IMG/VR virus record: IMGVR_UViG_3300030419_002835
Location: 1-55,531 of that record
Strand: one strand, 5' to 3'
Source: a virus
DNA length: 55,531 nucleotides
The first letter of the stretch is position 1. Each line of letters opens with the position of its first letter. A model generated the notes under the pieces. That model was not told the DNA's origin. It saw only the letters and a list, made by a program, of their open reading frames with translations, and ran no database searches. Position numbers and translations under genes: made by a program. Positions 17,101 to 26,000 of this stretch are shown here, in pieces.

Positions 17101-18458
17101 AACTTCCCATTGAATCTTATACATTAACTGGAGGAAGTGTACTTACATTTAATGAGGCTCCTAAAGGAGCTAATAGAAAAGATGGTAATGATTTTGCAGG
17201 TGATAGTTGTAAGATTCTATTCTATAAGGGTAGTGGTGATACTGATGTGATCTTCAAGGATATTTTAGAAAGTGTCAAACCTGGTGATGACTTAACTATG
17301 GAGAATCAAGATGAAAGATTAGTAATGGGTGTACCATCTTCTGATACTGCTGAAACTAATCCTTATGAGGGTATAGGAGTTGATGGAAGTCCTACTAATA
17401 AGAGAGTTGTTACCTGGACTAAACAACGTGCTGATAAGATTATTAATGGACAGGTTGTAAGTAAGAGTAGAGTTCTGAATGAAGCTCTTATACAACCAAC
17501 TACTAATATAATTCAATCTGTTGGTATTGGTTCTACTGAAATTTATGTTGAAAATGTAAAAACTTTCTTTGATTCTGATGCTGAAAATACAACTACATCT
17601 AAGAAGCAGAAGATTACATTAACTTCTCAGAATAATATTGTTGGTGCATCTGCTACCGCTGTTGTTTCTGTTGCTGGAACTGTTTCTTCTATAACGATTG
17701 GTGCAGGCGGAACAGGATATACTTCTGCTCCTAGTGTTAGTATTGAAACTCCTGTTGGATTGGGAACTACTGCAAGAGCAGAAGCAACTTCTACTCTTAC
17801 TGGGGACACAGTTTCTGCTATCACTGTTACAACTGCAGGAGTAGGATACACTAGAACTTCTATTCCTCAAGTTTTAATTCAGACTCCTAAACTTATTAGA
17901 GAAACAAATACTAGTGATACATATACAGGAGACTTTGGTGAAATTGTTGGAATAACATCAACAACGGTAGGAGTAGCTTCTACTGGATATATCTTTGATT
18001 TATTCATTCCTATTGAATCATCTCTAAGAAATACTGATGTAGTTGGAACTGCTATTACTGTAAGTACTCTAGCGGTTGCTGATTACTTTGTGGTTAACAA
18101 TAGTAATGTTGGAAGTGCGGTAACTTCACTTTATCAAGATAGTTCAATTCTTGGAATAGGAACTCAATTCCTAGATAATGTATATGAAGTTGCTGCTGTT
18201 TCTACTGCAACTACTGCAGTAGCTGGTGTGGGTATAACTTATGTTAGAAGAGTTACTGTAAGTGTTGAAGATCTTGGTGATATTAGTGGAATTGGATTAA
18301 CAGAATTCTATGGAGACTTCTCCTGGGGCAAGATTACTCTGGGATCTAGAACTAATGCAGCTGCCTTTGATGCGTATACCCGTAAGGGTGCAACAGGAGT
18401 TTCCACAGGTGCTATTGTTACCAGAGTTGAACCACTTAAATATCAAGACTATTCGTAA
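5121..18458 (+). CDS. 7: gp7 baseplate wedge initiator, giant form (4445 aa)
   Basis: An uninterrupted frame of 4445 residues, over four times T4 gp7 (1032). The N-terminus (DLQRVQTQDIVENQLPAFVREDFPLLPDFLRQYY) is the cyanophage gp7 start, and position between gp6 and gp8 fits. The rest is a chain of beta modules: GGSGY-type repeats near residues 750-820, 1055-1170, 1435-1460, 2095-2160, 3375-3395 and 4195-4260; a GETVTAGSKTGIV module near 2363; a YHYH-like domain near 1240-1370 (GWAYDGNPIYGPYGF, NGRF, PTGTYAYFAT, FPYLIGNTY); and three repeats with YPR-x-x-DP near 3480-3770. The word G-[IVL]-G-T-T recurs throughout. T4 gp7 starts wedge assembly with gp10; the added modules probably form surface decorations or host-contact arms (inference). 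Confidence 0.85.
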   Translation: MISTDLQRVQTQDIVENQLPAFVREDFPLLPDFLRQYYISQEYPGAANDLIQNIDQYLKLESLTTNTESTKLSGDLSILDTTVNVSFASTESIYGTYQFPDKYGLIQIDDEIILYKSKTDTSFVDCQRGFSGVTSYDNIDAKDQLTFKESSVAKHTNGAKIVNLSALLFQEFLTKIKYQFTPGFEDRELDSELDKRLFISRANDFYTSKGTDDSFKTLFGALYGESVDVIKPKEFLFRPSDAQYRVVKDIVVEAISGDPSQLLNQTLFQDANSAYGIPKAYAPITDVERVLYGGKEFYKLSVDFNYQLDIPLEGSIFGEFSVHPNTKIINNVSAGATVISVDSTVGFPAEGELITHFNAGINTVGILTYTSKSVNQFFGVQGVDTAIDNLRDIRLNTNAYGYVGIGTTTKVEVRIGSVLSTPIIDEETYYYSEDDTIKIKSLGITTASPRTYSWLYNLATSFSIKSLTLIDASDYTYEVETYTENDIGVGDNIAVVNTAGVEYTSSVTGVINPTTFSIVGQGVIDGVPGTVKRKLLKPEVSAVLSKYNYIESNTANVQNSYVNFDHDVLIAAPSLPYYADRKLNFYDRELTLNGSYEGETFTITDRDEHGYYTGDPVYYNNNVTETTVDNVVVKTISQFDNMDPGIFYMKRINGTQFKLASSQANLYNEEYISVSGIVTSNTIIPSDFHNKILQHQNLIRQFKEPSKKSGIYETEPGKTGMLINGVEILNYKSQEIVYSGTLTSIDIASEGSDYDVINPPILSIQDATGVGATGVVAVKGVFEAIDIIDPGFDYVSKPILTISGGNGINATATVNTKYIDHSVSFNATAASARVNIDNDTIGFSTYHKFRNAEKVIYKTDAQRAVTGLTTDAIYYVNVATASTIKLYPTEADLIVGINTVDLTGYGEGVHRIEAFNQKQILSNIVVDNGGENYENKQRSCSPAGINTASDQVNIVNHDYNSRDIIKYSNDSTAVSGLTDDTSYIVTRVDANNFRLSSVGVGTTAKYHYFDTKQYIDFEASGAGSHVFNYEPITLSLVGEIGVTTFSGQDFNAVLQPIVRGSIKSVQITDNGSGYGSNIINYNRQPQVQVLSGEDAELLPIVSNGSLQEVLITKGGSGYNSPPTLTVNGEGKYAKLVPVISGGQIIKVIIDSPGVGFATEGTSVAVEESGADVNFKSNLDTWTVNLFEKYKDIISADDGVLDNPINSEYGIEYTHLFAPRSLRESVYGKTQDNDIKYGTFDLQKISEQEVNSGYHSPILGWAYDGNPIYGPYGFSTPTGGTIKQMLTGYEPVTKANRPSLSAFSQGFFVEDFKFTDCGTLDRHNGRFCITPDYPTGTYAYFATINPGSVEEVQPFKNYRAPVFPYLIGNTYKSEPNEFNFNKDSTQASYDLNESNYFRNTTPYFLTDKDAQYNYVFQPNKAKEQTINISAVTTGSIDSVGIITGGSGYRVNDAVEFERGVSNTKSKIAKVLGKVVKYVSVASSIANGLEIMPVDARGSYVAFAATPHNFQNLDLVSLAGFNTSVNHLDNSFNIGISTGEYILNVGVGTTGVTGIVTYFNVGGRLTDDLLSVRENDIFAIGDERVKVLAVDNLNSRIRVLRTQDGTVSAAHTASTVLYEDSRKFTFDSEPENDVTFEINKQIYFNPVESLALGASSGVGIGTTIFFSNPGAGITQVFIETQSIYLPKHGLKTGDTLTYQVNDGDSIGVTTTGSSAVNFYLPNNQTVYAAKLSDDLIGIATVKIGLGATGTYIGVADTTANDGLLYFSGIGTGLYHSFKTVKTNVVTAEASKNTVTVSCGSTHGLSLRDNIDISIDAGITTSIVVKYNDYNRRIVFDPLSFTASNVDTTENTITVSDHGLVNGDKVIHTATTPSGGLSDQKIYYIYRFSKDKVKLTLTDYQTTVFTPKFVDITSASAGTLSPINPKVDVYKNDTVEFNLSDSSLSSLHNSTLYSAFSLDLYSDSNLTGLGQSSFQSQFDSSFKNDYFEVSKVGRVGIDTNAKLVLRVTDQIPENLYYKFTPANPNKISAPKEEIYIDTEVPNYNQVNVQSSKYSGSFSVVGFGTTSFEYNLKETPERAEYDRTTARMEYETSSTSAYGGISDILITYSGTGYEKVVGISTIVSTLGAGAILEPSSDTIGKITTVEIEDIGFDWPTDNTLRPVANLPEILRVDSLTSFRFIGISSVGKDYTIAPKLVVLDGLTGKQVTDVDIFYNIGDTSVTIRNNTYGISNVTPTIIPTSNPNGVGIATVTYDLSTNTVAVGLDTAFSDSVPFAVGDKVLIENLSVGVGTTGKGYNSENYGYNRFTLTDVNIPLGGAIGFVTYSLDGFVDSVGGEIPGNVDYLNSAGRMIAEKDFPQFDIQLKKNNYIIGETVTAGSKTGIVESWNNEIELLKTSTINELNIGDVIVGKTSRTQSRVREKIDFNSYIKLGPTSIVKKGWRKDTGFLNYDTERLPDNNYYQNFSYSLKSKVSMDEWNDAVSSLNHTSGFLKFSDLTIESEDPNFGGPYSDYSGATVDVVTDFANAMDLNSYSNFDLATENGLAIGTKTISNNIYFNSKVLTDYYESFGNRVLVIDDVSTQFSSEPRAEKFSVVDKFDVKQRSKKYFTFVRDKRYTDQRSVSLVTIIHDNFLGYANNYAKLPTVYDQGYFDFNIAGSEGQLLYYPSKYEDNNYNISAISFDIDDSISGVGTTAIGQICNIESTQTDIAAGTATTIVSIASTYRSSKIIVEIDGDNGELEFNELSIIHNDTIAEILEYGQMTTTPTLWDSGVGLGTFGVAMADDHLNVNFTPAITGVAMTANTVRVSMSSSESTGIGSFTLGGARENIGLLESHYTSIASTTSPGIHTVASYFHTGDTDYDHSGAYFIVSIEDTTNMKFQMTEVVVVNDSSNAYITQYGDIFTDGDSLSGIGTIGALWTSDHTYLQYTPPASVNTAVRVFGMAIQLVAVDNTENSEINLNNASITAGYGFYYGTGTAVKREFALKHREKDIFKRSVDASDTDVVDLSLDTVTIPEHFFVSGEELIYSYDTTPIGIGTTDGFVGVGTTDLLPRSVFAIKVDDKTLKFATTAENALKTTPVPIDITAVGVGTSHSFTSTQQNTKCLITIDNYCQSPVVATSVTTGIGKSLNLTDDGVIFQGITSFFGGDLVKVDDEIMKISTVGYGLTNRILVNRPWMGTALGVHSENAIVTKVEGDYNIVDNTLHLIEAPQGPTPISSTTNPPESVDWVGITTFSTFQGRSFMRSGAENSAKQPYAENYVFDDIAGKFDAVTKRFTLTSDQENISGFSTNNAAILVNGIFQGPTGTLDTDQDYSLGENAGITSIYFTGTATSVSYDPNNANIPVGGIVISVGSTKGYGYQPLVAAGGTALVSTSGTITSIAIGNTGSGYRVGVQTVHVGIQTYTTGTVVPMGIGTAQITNGHITGVAVTNLSVIYKPREIWDVGYTSTTGVTTVTTATPHGLLTGDDVIITGIAFTCDYAPIVGIQSADYNNTAGIMTVTTSSNHGLSAFSTTTPANSSHVVLAGLAMSCAIDAGVSTHIYPRNRDPFYDTSIPIDSVDATTITVGVGTAKTLQQYAHTFVSAATSAVIAGGEYSHTFRYAVGGGVTANTGIGYTPSDATYDPVTGDMVLTMVGHGLTTGNTVSFATSALYFACSMDGYGSDHGYPRTTDPVAGIGTTISSVTTDTITVNVGTTPVSFFDVSAATYTQSTGALQLTIGSHSLTAGTSIKILKESLSFKCSADSYSSVHKYPRAGDPTYGGVAVVGVASATQFSVNVGTSTVPTVYQSGGTMQAAIIAPRAQNASANKQDGAWDGTGSIEVLDSKRFTFNAGVSTRTHFYNRGGKVNKNLKVVFDSPLSYSDIPLIYSEDSPGVGVGTTATVNIVVGQGSSIIDFEIQNQGYGYGANQILTVPIGGATGIPTDPSLTFDEFQLSIEKVASDSFAGWHFGQVEMLDLIQDQFDGIKKQFLLKLNGSSVTIRAAAGSAIDVQSTLLVFINDILQLPIESYTLTGGSVLTFNEAPKGANRKDGNDFAGDSCKILFYKGSGDTDVIFKDILESVKPGDDLTMENQDERLVMGVPSSDTAETNPYEGIGVDGSPTNKRVVTWTKQRADKIINGQVVSKSRVLNEALIQPTTNIIQSVGIGSTEIYVENVKTFFDSDAENTTTSKKQKITLTSQNNIVGASATAVVSVAGTVSSITIGAGGTGYTSAPSVSIETPVGLGTTARAEATSTLTGDTVSAITVTTAGVGYTRTSIPQVLIQTPKLIRETNTSDTYTGDFGEIVGITSTTVGVASTGYIFDLFIPIESSLRNTDVVGTAITVSTLAVADYFVVNNSNVGSAVTSLYQDSSILGIGTQFLDNVYEVAAVSTATTAVAGVGITYVRRVTVSVEDLGDISGIGLTEFYGDFSWGKITLGSRTNAAAFDAYTRKGATGVSTGAIVTRVEPLKYQDYS
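8871..9230 (+). other. YHYH-like domain within gp7
   Basis: Residues about 1250-1370 of gp7 carry SGYHSPILGWAYDGNPIYGP, then NGRF, PTGTYAYFAT and FPYLIGNTY. This follows the order of the YHYH domain (GWA-DG-PIYG-PYG, CNGR, NGTYHYY-T, PY-IG) known from secreted bacterial and marine proteins, but the eponymous YHYH is YAYF here, so two His positions are lost. Confidence 0.7.
15561..16450 (+). repeat. Protein-level tandem repeat in gp7 (YPR-x-x-DP modules)
   Basis: Three successive modules begin with Y-x-x-x-T/S-G-x-[ML]-x-[LV]-T-x-x-x-[HS]-[GS]-L (nt about 15561, 15957 and 16212), contain a cysteine in an [FMA]-x-C-[SA] strand, then YPRNRDP, YPRTTDP or YPRAGDP, and end in T-x-[ST]-V-N-V-G-T. 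A partial fourth copy (VTTATPHGLLTGDD) precedes them near 15450. A related but diverged copy is found in the 1210-residue protein near 34740-34960. Confidence 0.75.
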
Positions 18459-18470
18459 TTAATATCCCTA

Positions 18471-18478
18471 AATAAATA
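18471..18478 (+). promoter_or_regulatory. Late promoter box AATAAATA
   Basis: NATAAATA match 30 nt before the gp8 ATG, in the only gap of the baseplate block large enough for a promoter. Confidence 0.55.
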
Positions 18479-18508
18479 AAAAATCTCTGTCCAACAAGAT
18501 ATAAACTA

Positions 18509-20062
18509 ATGGCTGCCATTATAACTGATCAACTTCGTATCGTAAATGCTTCGGAATTTGTTGCTAGCGTTGCTTCAACAACTAATTCGTACTATGCGTT
18601 TGTTGGATTACCGAACCCTCTCGAAGTAAGTTCTTCGTGGAATACCACTCCACTAGATCCTAGAGACAATTTCGGTGAAGAGGATAATTATTGGGATACT
18701 ATGATTGCAATGAAGAAGATTACTTCTTCTGATTGTAAGCAAGTTGTTCCCAAAACAACATGGAAGTCGGGTACGACTTACGATATGTATCGTCAAGATA
18801 TTGGACCCTCTAATCCTTCCAAACCTTCCAATGCCATTAGCCTATATGATGCTAATTATTTTGTAGTAAATTCTGATTACAGAGTTTATATTTGTCTTCA
18901 AAATGGTACTAACCCAGAGAACCCTTCTGGTAGGGCTTCTTTAGATGAACCAACTTTTACTGATTTAGAACCTAAAGAAGCAGGTAGTAGTGGAGATGGT
19001 TACATATGGAAATATTTGTACACTATTTCTCCTAGTGACATTACAAAATTTGATTCGACAAACTTTATGCCTGTTCCTGCTGATTGGGCAACTAATAGCG
19101 CTGATGCAAGTGTTAGAGATAATGCTGCAACAAGTGGACAGTTGAAGATTGTAACTATTACTAATAGGGGTGTTGGACTAGGAACTGCTAATAGAACCTA
19201 TACCAAAGTTCCTATTAATGGAGATGGTACTGGTGCAGAAGCAACAGTTGTAATTAATAATAACTCTAAAGTTGAATCTGTAACTGTTTCATCTGGTGGT
19301 TCAGGTTATACTTATGGAACTTTGGATTTAGAAGCAGGTAGTGTACCTACTGGTTCCACTTCTGCTGTTTTTAATGTAATTATTCCACCTCAAGGTGGAC
19401 ATGGTGCAGATATCTATAGAGAATTGGGTGCAAGAAATGCCCTTTTATATTCTCGTATTGAAAATGATACTGAGAACCCTGATTTTATTACAGGCAATGA
19501 AATTGCTAGGATAGGAGTTGTTCAAAATCCTAAAGCTTATAGTTCATCATCTATTCTGGACTTAGATAAAGCAAGTGCTGTTTATGGATTGAAATTATCA
19601 GGTGCGGGATATAGTTCTGCTACCTTTACTGCAGATGCTGAAATTACTCAAACTGTTGGATTAGGATCAACTGCAGTTGGAAAAGTGGTATCTTATGATT
19701 CAGTTACTGGAGTTTTAAAATACTGGCAAGATAAGAGTATGGCAGGATTTACTACTGTAGGTGCTGCAGTCACTAATCCTACATATGGGTTTAAATTAAA
19801 TAGATTTACATCAACTCCTACTAGTGATGGATCTTTAAATATTATTGGTGGATCCGTAACTTTAGGTATTGATACCTCCTTTACTGGTGTGTCAACGGTT
19901 CTAAATAGTAGGACATATTACCTTGGTCAATCATTTACTGAAGGGGTAGCACCTCCAGAAGTTGAAAAGTATTCTGGAAATATAATTTATATTGATAATC
20001 GACCCTCTATCACCAGATCGGTGAACCAAAAAGAAGATATTAAAGTCATTCTGCAGTTCTAA
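18509..20062 (+). CDS. 8: gp8 baseplate wedge subunit
   Basis: 517 residues against 334 in T4. The N-terminal ~200 residues carry the gp8 pattern: TDQLRIVNASEFV, YYAFVGLPNPLE, DNYWDTMIAMKKIT, then GDGYIWKYLYTISPSDITKFDSTNFMPVP. The extra length comes from inserted beta-rich sequence in the middle (ESVTVSSGGSGYTYGTLDLEA near residue 255, and LKLSGAGYSSATFTADA near 365), the same repeat type as in gp7. The C-terminus (YSGNIIYIDNRPSITRSVNQKEDIKVILQF) is the conserved gp8 end. In T4, gp8 dimers bind gp10, gp7 and gp6 in the outer wedge. The gene has its own late promoter box and is followed 6 nt later by the 2512-residue gene. Confidence 0.92.
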   Translation: MAAIITDQLRIVNASEFVASVASTTNSYYAFVGLPNPLEVSSSWNTTPLDPRDNFGEEDNYWDTMIAMKKITSSDCKQVVPKTTWKSGTTYDMYRQDIGPSNPSKPSNAISLYDANYFVVNSDYRVYICLQNGTNPENPSGRASLDEPTFTDLEPKEAGSSGDGYIWKYLYTISPSDITKFDSTNFMPVPADWATNSADASVRDNAATSGQLKIVTITNRGVGLGTANRTYTKVPINGDGTGAEATVVINNNSKVESVTVSSGGSGYTYGTLDLEAGSVPTGSTSAVFNVIIPPQGGHGADIYRELGARNALLYSRIENDTENPDFITGNEIARIGVVQNPKAYSSSSILDLDKASAVYGLKLSGAGYSSATFTADAEITQTVGLGSTAVGKVVSYDSVTGVLKYWQDKSMAGFTTVGAAVTNPTYGFKLNRFTSTPTSDGSLNIIGGSVTLGIDTSFTGVSTVLNSRTYYLGQSFTEGVAPPEVEKYSGNIIYIDNRPSITRSVNQKEDIKVILQF

Positions 20063-20068
20063 AGAATT

Positions 20069-23000
20069 ATGTCTCAGGAAACTAATCTAAACGTAGCGCC
20101 ATACTTTGACGATTTTGACGCAAGTAATGACTACTATAAGGTTTTATTTAAACCTGGATATCCTGTTCAGGCTAGAGAACTTACCGGTCTTCAATCGATT
20201 TTGCAAAATCAGATTGAACGATTTGGACAACACTTTTTTAAAGAAGGTGCAAAGGTAATTCCTGGTAATACTGCATATAGTAATACGTATGATTGTGTAC
20301 AGTTAGAGAATCGTTACTTAGGAATCGCGTTATCTGATTATGCGAGTCAACTTGTTGGCGCAAAGATTACTGGATTAACTTCAGGTGTAACGGCAGTTGT
20401 AAATAAGATTATTCTAGCAGACGAATCGGATAGAGGCAATACCACATTATATGTAAGTTATTTGGGATCCAATAGCAGTGATAATACAACTACTACATTT
20501 GCTAATGGTGAACTTATTGCAGCTAATTTAGATATTAAGAGTGCGAATACTATTATTGCATCTGGGGAAGGTTTTGCAACGACTATTGCAACTAATGCAA
20601 CGGCTACTGGATCTGCATTTTCTATAACTAATGGAATCTACTTTGCAAAAGGAACGTTTTTATCTGTAGATGATGAAACTATTCTTCTTGATCAATACGG
20701 AAGTACTCCTACTTATAGGATTGGACTTTTAATCACTGAAAAAATTATTAATGCTGATTTAGATCCTAGTTTAAATGATAATTCTAAAGGATTTAATAAT
20801 TATGCTGCACCAGGAGCAGATAGACTTAAGATAACAACATCTCTCCATAAAAAGGAAATAACTGATTTTGATGATAATAATTTCATTGAACTTGCTACTG
20901 TAACAAGTGGTGTTCTAAGATCTAAGAGAAGAACGACAGATTATAATATTATAGCCGATGAGTTAGCAAGAAGAACATATGCAGAATCTGGAGATTATTA
21001 TGTAAAAGCTTTTGGATTATCTGTAAAAGAATCCTTAAACAATAATGATGGTAATAATGGAGTATTTAATGCTGATCAATTAACCTATGGTGGTGCTACT
21101 CCTTCTAAGGATTTAGCACTTTATAAGTTATCTCCTGGTAAAGCATTTGTAAAGGGTTATGAAATTGAAACCATTGCTCCTACTTTTTTAGATGTTCAGA
21201 AACCAAGAACTACTAAACTTTTAACATCTCAACAAATTAATTATGATGTTGGCGCAACTATAAAATTAAATAGAGTTTATGGAGCTCCTACTATTGGAGT
21301 TGGTAATACTTATATTGTAAGTTTGCGTGATTCTAGAGCAGGTGCTTCTCAAACTATTTTTTCTGGAAAGGAAATTGGACTTGCTAGAGTCTATGATTTT
21401 AAATTAGACTCTGGATCTTATGATTCAGCAACTCCTGCAACTAATGAGTGGGATATTTCTTTATATGATGCTCAAACATTTACTGAAATTACAGTAAATG
21501 AGCCAATGACTTTATCTGTACCTACTCATATTAAAGGAAAGTATAGTGGTGCAAGTGCTTATATCAGATCATCAGTTGCTGCTGGTACTGCATTAACAGT
21601 TTATGATGTTTCTGGAACTTTTGTTCAAAATGAGAATTTTGTTATTAATGGTATAGAGGATCCAAGAGTTGCCATTGCTGTAACTAGTTTTGGTATGGGT
21701 GATGTTCAATCTATTTTTGGTAATAATAATCTTGACGATGGTAATGTTGGAGCCGCTGCTACTTTCTCAGCAGATTGTATTCCAAGTACTATTTCTAATA
21801 TTGGTGTTGCAACAATTAGTAATTATGTATGGAGTACTGCTCATGGAAGTATTAGTACAGTAAGAAGTACAAGTGCTAATTTCCCTGGACAAATAGCCGT
21901 AGGAAATCTTCTCCAATTCAGTGGAACTGATTCAGAAGATCCTGTACTCGCGAAGGTTGTAAGTTTGGGATCAACTCATGCAGTTATTACTGGCGTTACA
22001 ACTGTAGGTGGTGTAGCAAGCGGTTCTTTACCTGCAGCATTATTCCAGGTTGCTGACTTAAATGTAGTTGCAACTAATCTTTCGGATTCGGAAGATAATG
22101 CATTCTATACTCCCTTCCCTAAAGCTAATATTTCTAATGTAGATTTAACTGATGCTTCTTTAACTATTAGAAAAGCTTATACTGTAACTATAACTGATGG
22201 GCAATTATCATCTTCTGTTTCTTCTGGTAGTAATCAAACATTCTTACCATTTACTCCTGAAAGATATTTACTGATTGGAAGTGATGGAGCAACAGAACCA
22301 TTGACAGAAGATCAGGTTAAATTAACAGGTGGTTCTAGTACCCTTCAGATTTATAATTTGGGTGCAGATGATGCTGATGCAACTCTTATTACTACAGTTA
22401 AAAAATTAAAGCCTAAAGCAAAAAATAAGATAAAGGATAGAGTAAATACTGTCGTTATTGATAAGTCTATTAATAGTTCTTCTGGTATTGGTTCTACTAC
22501 CTTGAATGATGGATTAACATATGGAACTTATCCTTATGGAACAAGAGTACAAGATGAAGATATTTGTTTAAATGTTGCTGATATTATAGAAGTTCATGGA
22601 ATCTATGAATCAATTGATACTAGTGATCCATCTGCTCCCACTGTAACTTTGGGTTCAATTTCTGGCCCAACAGGTAAAACATCAGATTTGATAATAGGAG
22701 AGAAATTTGTTGGCCAAAGTTCTGGTGCTTCTGGTATTGTTTTAGCACGAGTAAATGATTCTAAGATTGAATTTGTTGTTAAGAATCAAACTAACTTCAT
22801 AGAAGGAGAAGTATTGGTATTTGAAGAATCAAATATTCAGGCTCTTGTAACTACAATAACAGTTGTTAGTGTAGATGCATCCTTTAAGTATACATTTACA
22901 ACAGGACAAAATTCTTCTTTCTATAACTATGGAACTTTAATCAGAAAATCTGATATTACTGCTCCAAATAGAAAGTTGAAAGCATACTTTATGAATGGAT

Positions 23001-26000
23001 ATTATGAATCTACAGATGATGGTGATATAACGACAAGTGATTCTTATTCTTCTTTCGACTTTGATACTGAAATTCAAACTATCGATTCTAATAGAAATAC
23101 TGATATTTTAGATATTAGGCCTAAAGTTTCTGATTATACTGTTTCTACTGGAGCAAGATCTCCAATGGAATTCCTTGGTAGAAGTTTTAGTGGTTCTGGA
23201 AATTCTGCATCTAATATTTTAGCTTCCAATGAGGGAGTGGTAACAGATTATCAATTCTATCTTGGAAGAATTGATAGGATTTTCTTGACTAAAGATGGAG
23301 CATTCCAGGTTAAATATGGAACTCCAGCAGAAAAACCAGAGAAACCTGGTATAGTGGATGATGCTATTGAAATTGCTTCTGTTACTTTACCACCATATCT
23401 TTATAATGTATCTAATGCATCTAAGGTTTTCTTAGAGCATAAGAGATATAGAATGGTTGATATTAAGCAACTTGAGAATAGAATTAAAACTCTAGAGTAT
23501 TATACAACATTATCACTACTTGAAACTAATACAGCAAATTTATTTGTACCTGATGGTGCAGGTTTGAATAGATTTAAATCTGGATTCTTTGTTGATAATT
23601 TTGCATCTTTACTAGCACAAGAAGATGGAATTGAATTTAATAATAGTATTGATGTTAATCGCAAAGAAATACGTCCCAAGCATTATACAACCGCAGTTGA
23701 TCTTATTCAAGGACCTGTTGTAGGTGCAGATCCTACTGCTGATTTATCGACTACTGCACCTGAAGGAACTAATATTACGAAAACTGGGGATATCGTTACT
23801 CTTAAATATACTGAGCAAGAATGGTTAAAGCAAACATTTGCTACTAGGACTGAGAGTGTAACTCCTTTCTTGGTTAGTTTCTGGAATGGATCTTTAGAAC
23901 TTACCCCAGCAACTGATACTTGGACTGATACAGTTAGATTGGAAGCAAATATTATTCAAACTGAAGGAAATTTTGCAGAGACTCTTGAACTTGCAACTAG
24001 GACTTTAAATATAGATCCACAAACTGGTTTCTCACCAACTCTTTGGAATTCATGGGAAACTAATTGGACTGGAACTGAAGTTGTTGAAAATACTCTGGAA
24101 AGAAATGAAGTTACTACTACTGGTGGAAGGTGGGGCCAAAGAGGAATTGGTAATAATGCTACTGGATTAACTGGTGGTATATGGCTTGAAGATAGGACAA
24201 CTACAGTAGTTAGAGATACTCTAAGAGAAGTTAGAGATACTGGAGTACAGACAAGAACAGGTACTAGAACTGTAGTTACTGAACAATTTGATTTAGAATC
24301 TGTAGGAGATCGTGTTGTTAGTCGAAACTTGATATCTCATATGAGATCTAGAAATATACAATTTGTTGCTAAGAAAGTTAAACCATCAACTCAATTATAT
24401 GCATTCTTCGATGGTGTAAATGTAACTAAGTTCTGTACACCAAAACTGGTTGAGATCACTATGGTTTCTGGAACATTCACCGTTGGTGAGACGGTAACAG
24501 GAACTACTAGGCCAATTGGAATGACACCTCTTGATCCGGATGTAGTAGATCCTTCAATTACATTTAGGGTAGCAACTTCTAATCATAAGGAAGGCCCATA
24601 TAATGCACCAACTAGAATATTTGGTACTAATCCTTATAATGGACAAACTTTACCACAAACATATTCTTCAACTTCTACTGTATTGAATGTAGATACATTC
24701 TCTTTAGCAAATCAACCTGAAGGAGCATTTAAAGGTTATATTTCTAAAGATATGATTTTAGTTGGTGAGACTAGTGGTGCTCAGGCAACTGTTTCAGAAG
24801 TGAGATTAGTTTCTGATTTGACAGCAACATTAATGGGTACTTTCTTTATTCCAGATCCTAATTTAGCAACCAATCCTAAATTCGAGGTAGGAAGAAGAGT
24901 ACTTACTTTTGTTAATAGTGCTGTTAATGATCAGAATAATGCATCTACTATTGCAGAAGAAGGATTTACCGCTGCTGGTACTTTAGAAACAGTTCAGGAA
25001 GATATTGTTTCGGTTAGAAATGCTCGAATTGAGAATAAGATAGAATTTGAAGAACAAGCAGTAACAAATACAACTGGTACACAAGTCATTTCCAGTGAAG
25101 CAATTTCCTCTAATACTGATACTTCTAATAGAATGATTTGGTATGATCCTCTAGCACAATCTTTCTTAGTAGAAGATGATACTGGAGTTTATTTGACTAA
25201 ATGTGATGTATTCTTTGCTTCGAAGGATGATGTGGATATTCCTATCACCTTCCAATTGAGAAGTATGCAAGGGGGATTCCCAACTCAAAAGATTCTTCCT
25301 TTCTCTGAAGTTATTCTAGATCCTGATCAAGTTAATATTTCGGCGGATGGATCAGTAGCAACTACAATTACTTTTAAAGCACCTGTTTATCTAGAACCAG
25401 CTACTGAATACTGTATTGCTCTAGCATCACTCTCTACAAAATATAGTGTTTATATTTCTAGAGTAGGAGAGCAGGATTTAATAACACAAACCTTTATCTC
25501 TAATCAACCCTATCTTGGTTCATTGTTCAAATCTCAAAATGCTTCAACTTGGGAACCAAGTCAATGGGAAGATCTTAAGTTTACTCTTTATAGAGCAGAT
25601 TTTGTTAATAATGGAACCATAGAATTCTATAATCCAGAATTAACTAGAGGAAATAAAGAAATTGCTCATTTGCTTCCAAATTCTTTAAATGTAAGTTCTA
25701 GAAAGGTAAGAGTTGGACTGGGATCTACTTTACAAGATGATGATTTGAAATTGGGTAATACATTCTCTCAATTAGGAACTAATGCAACTGGTGATTATGT
25801 TGGAAATGCTGGAATAGCAACCGGAACCTTTAATATTATTAATGCAGGTGTTGGATATACTCCTTCATCTGGAACTTTACAATTTGATGGAGTTCCTTTG
25901 ACTAATATCACAAGTAGTGGTAGAGATGCCCTTGCAGATATTACAGTTACAAATGGTGTAGCTGTTGCTGCAACTATTTCTTCCTTTAGTGCAAGTAGTG

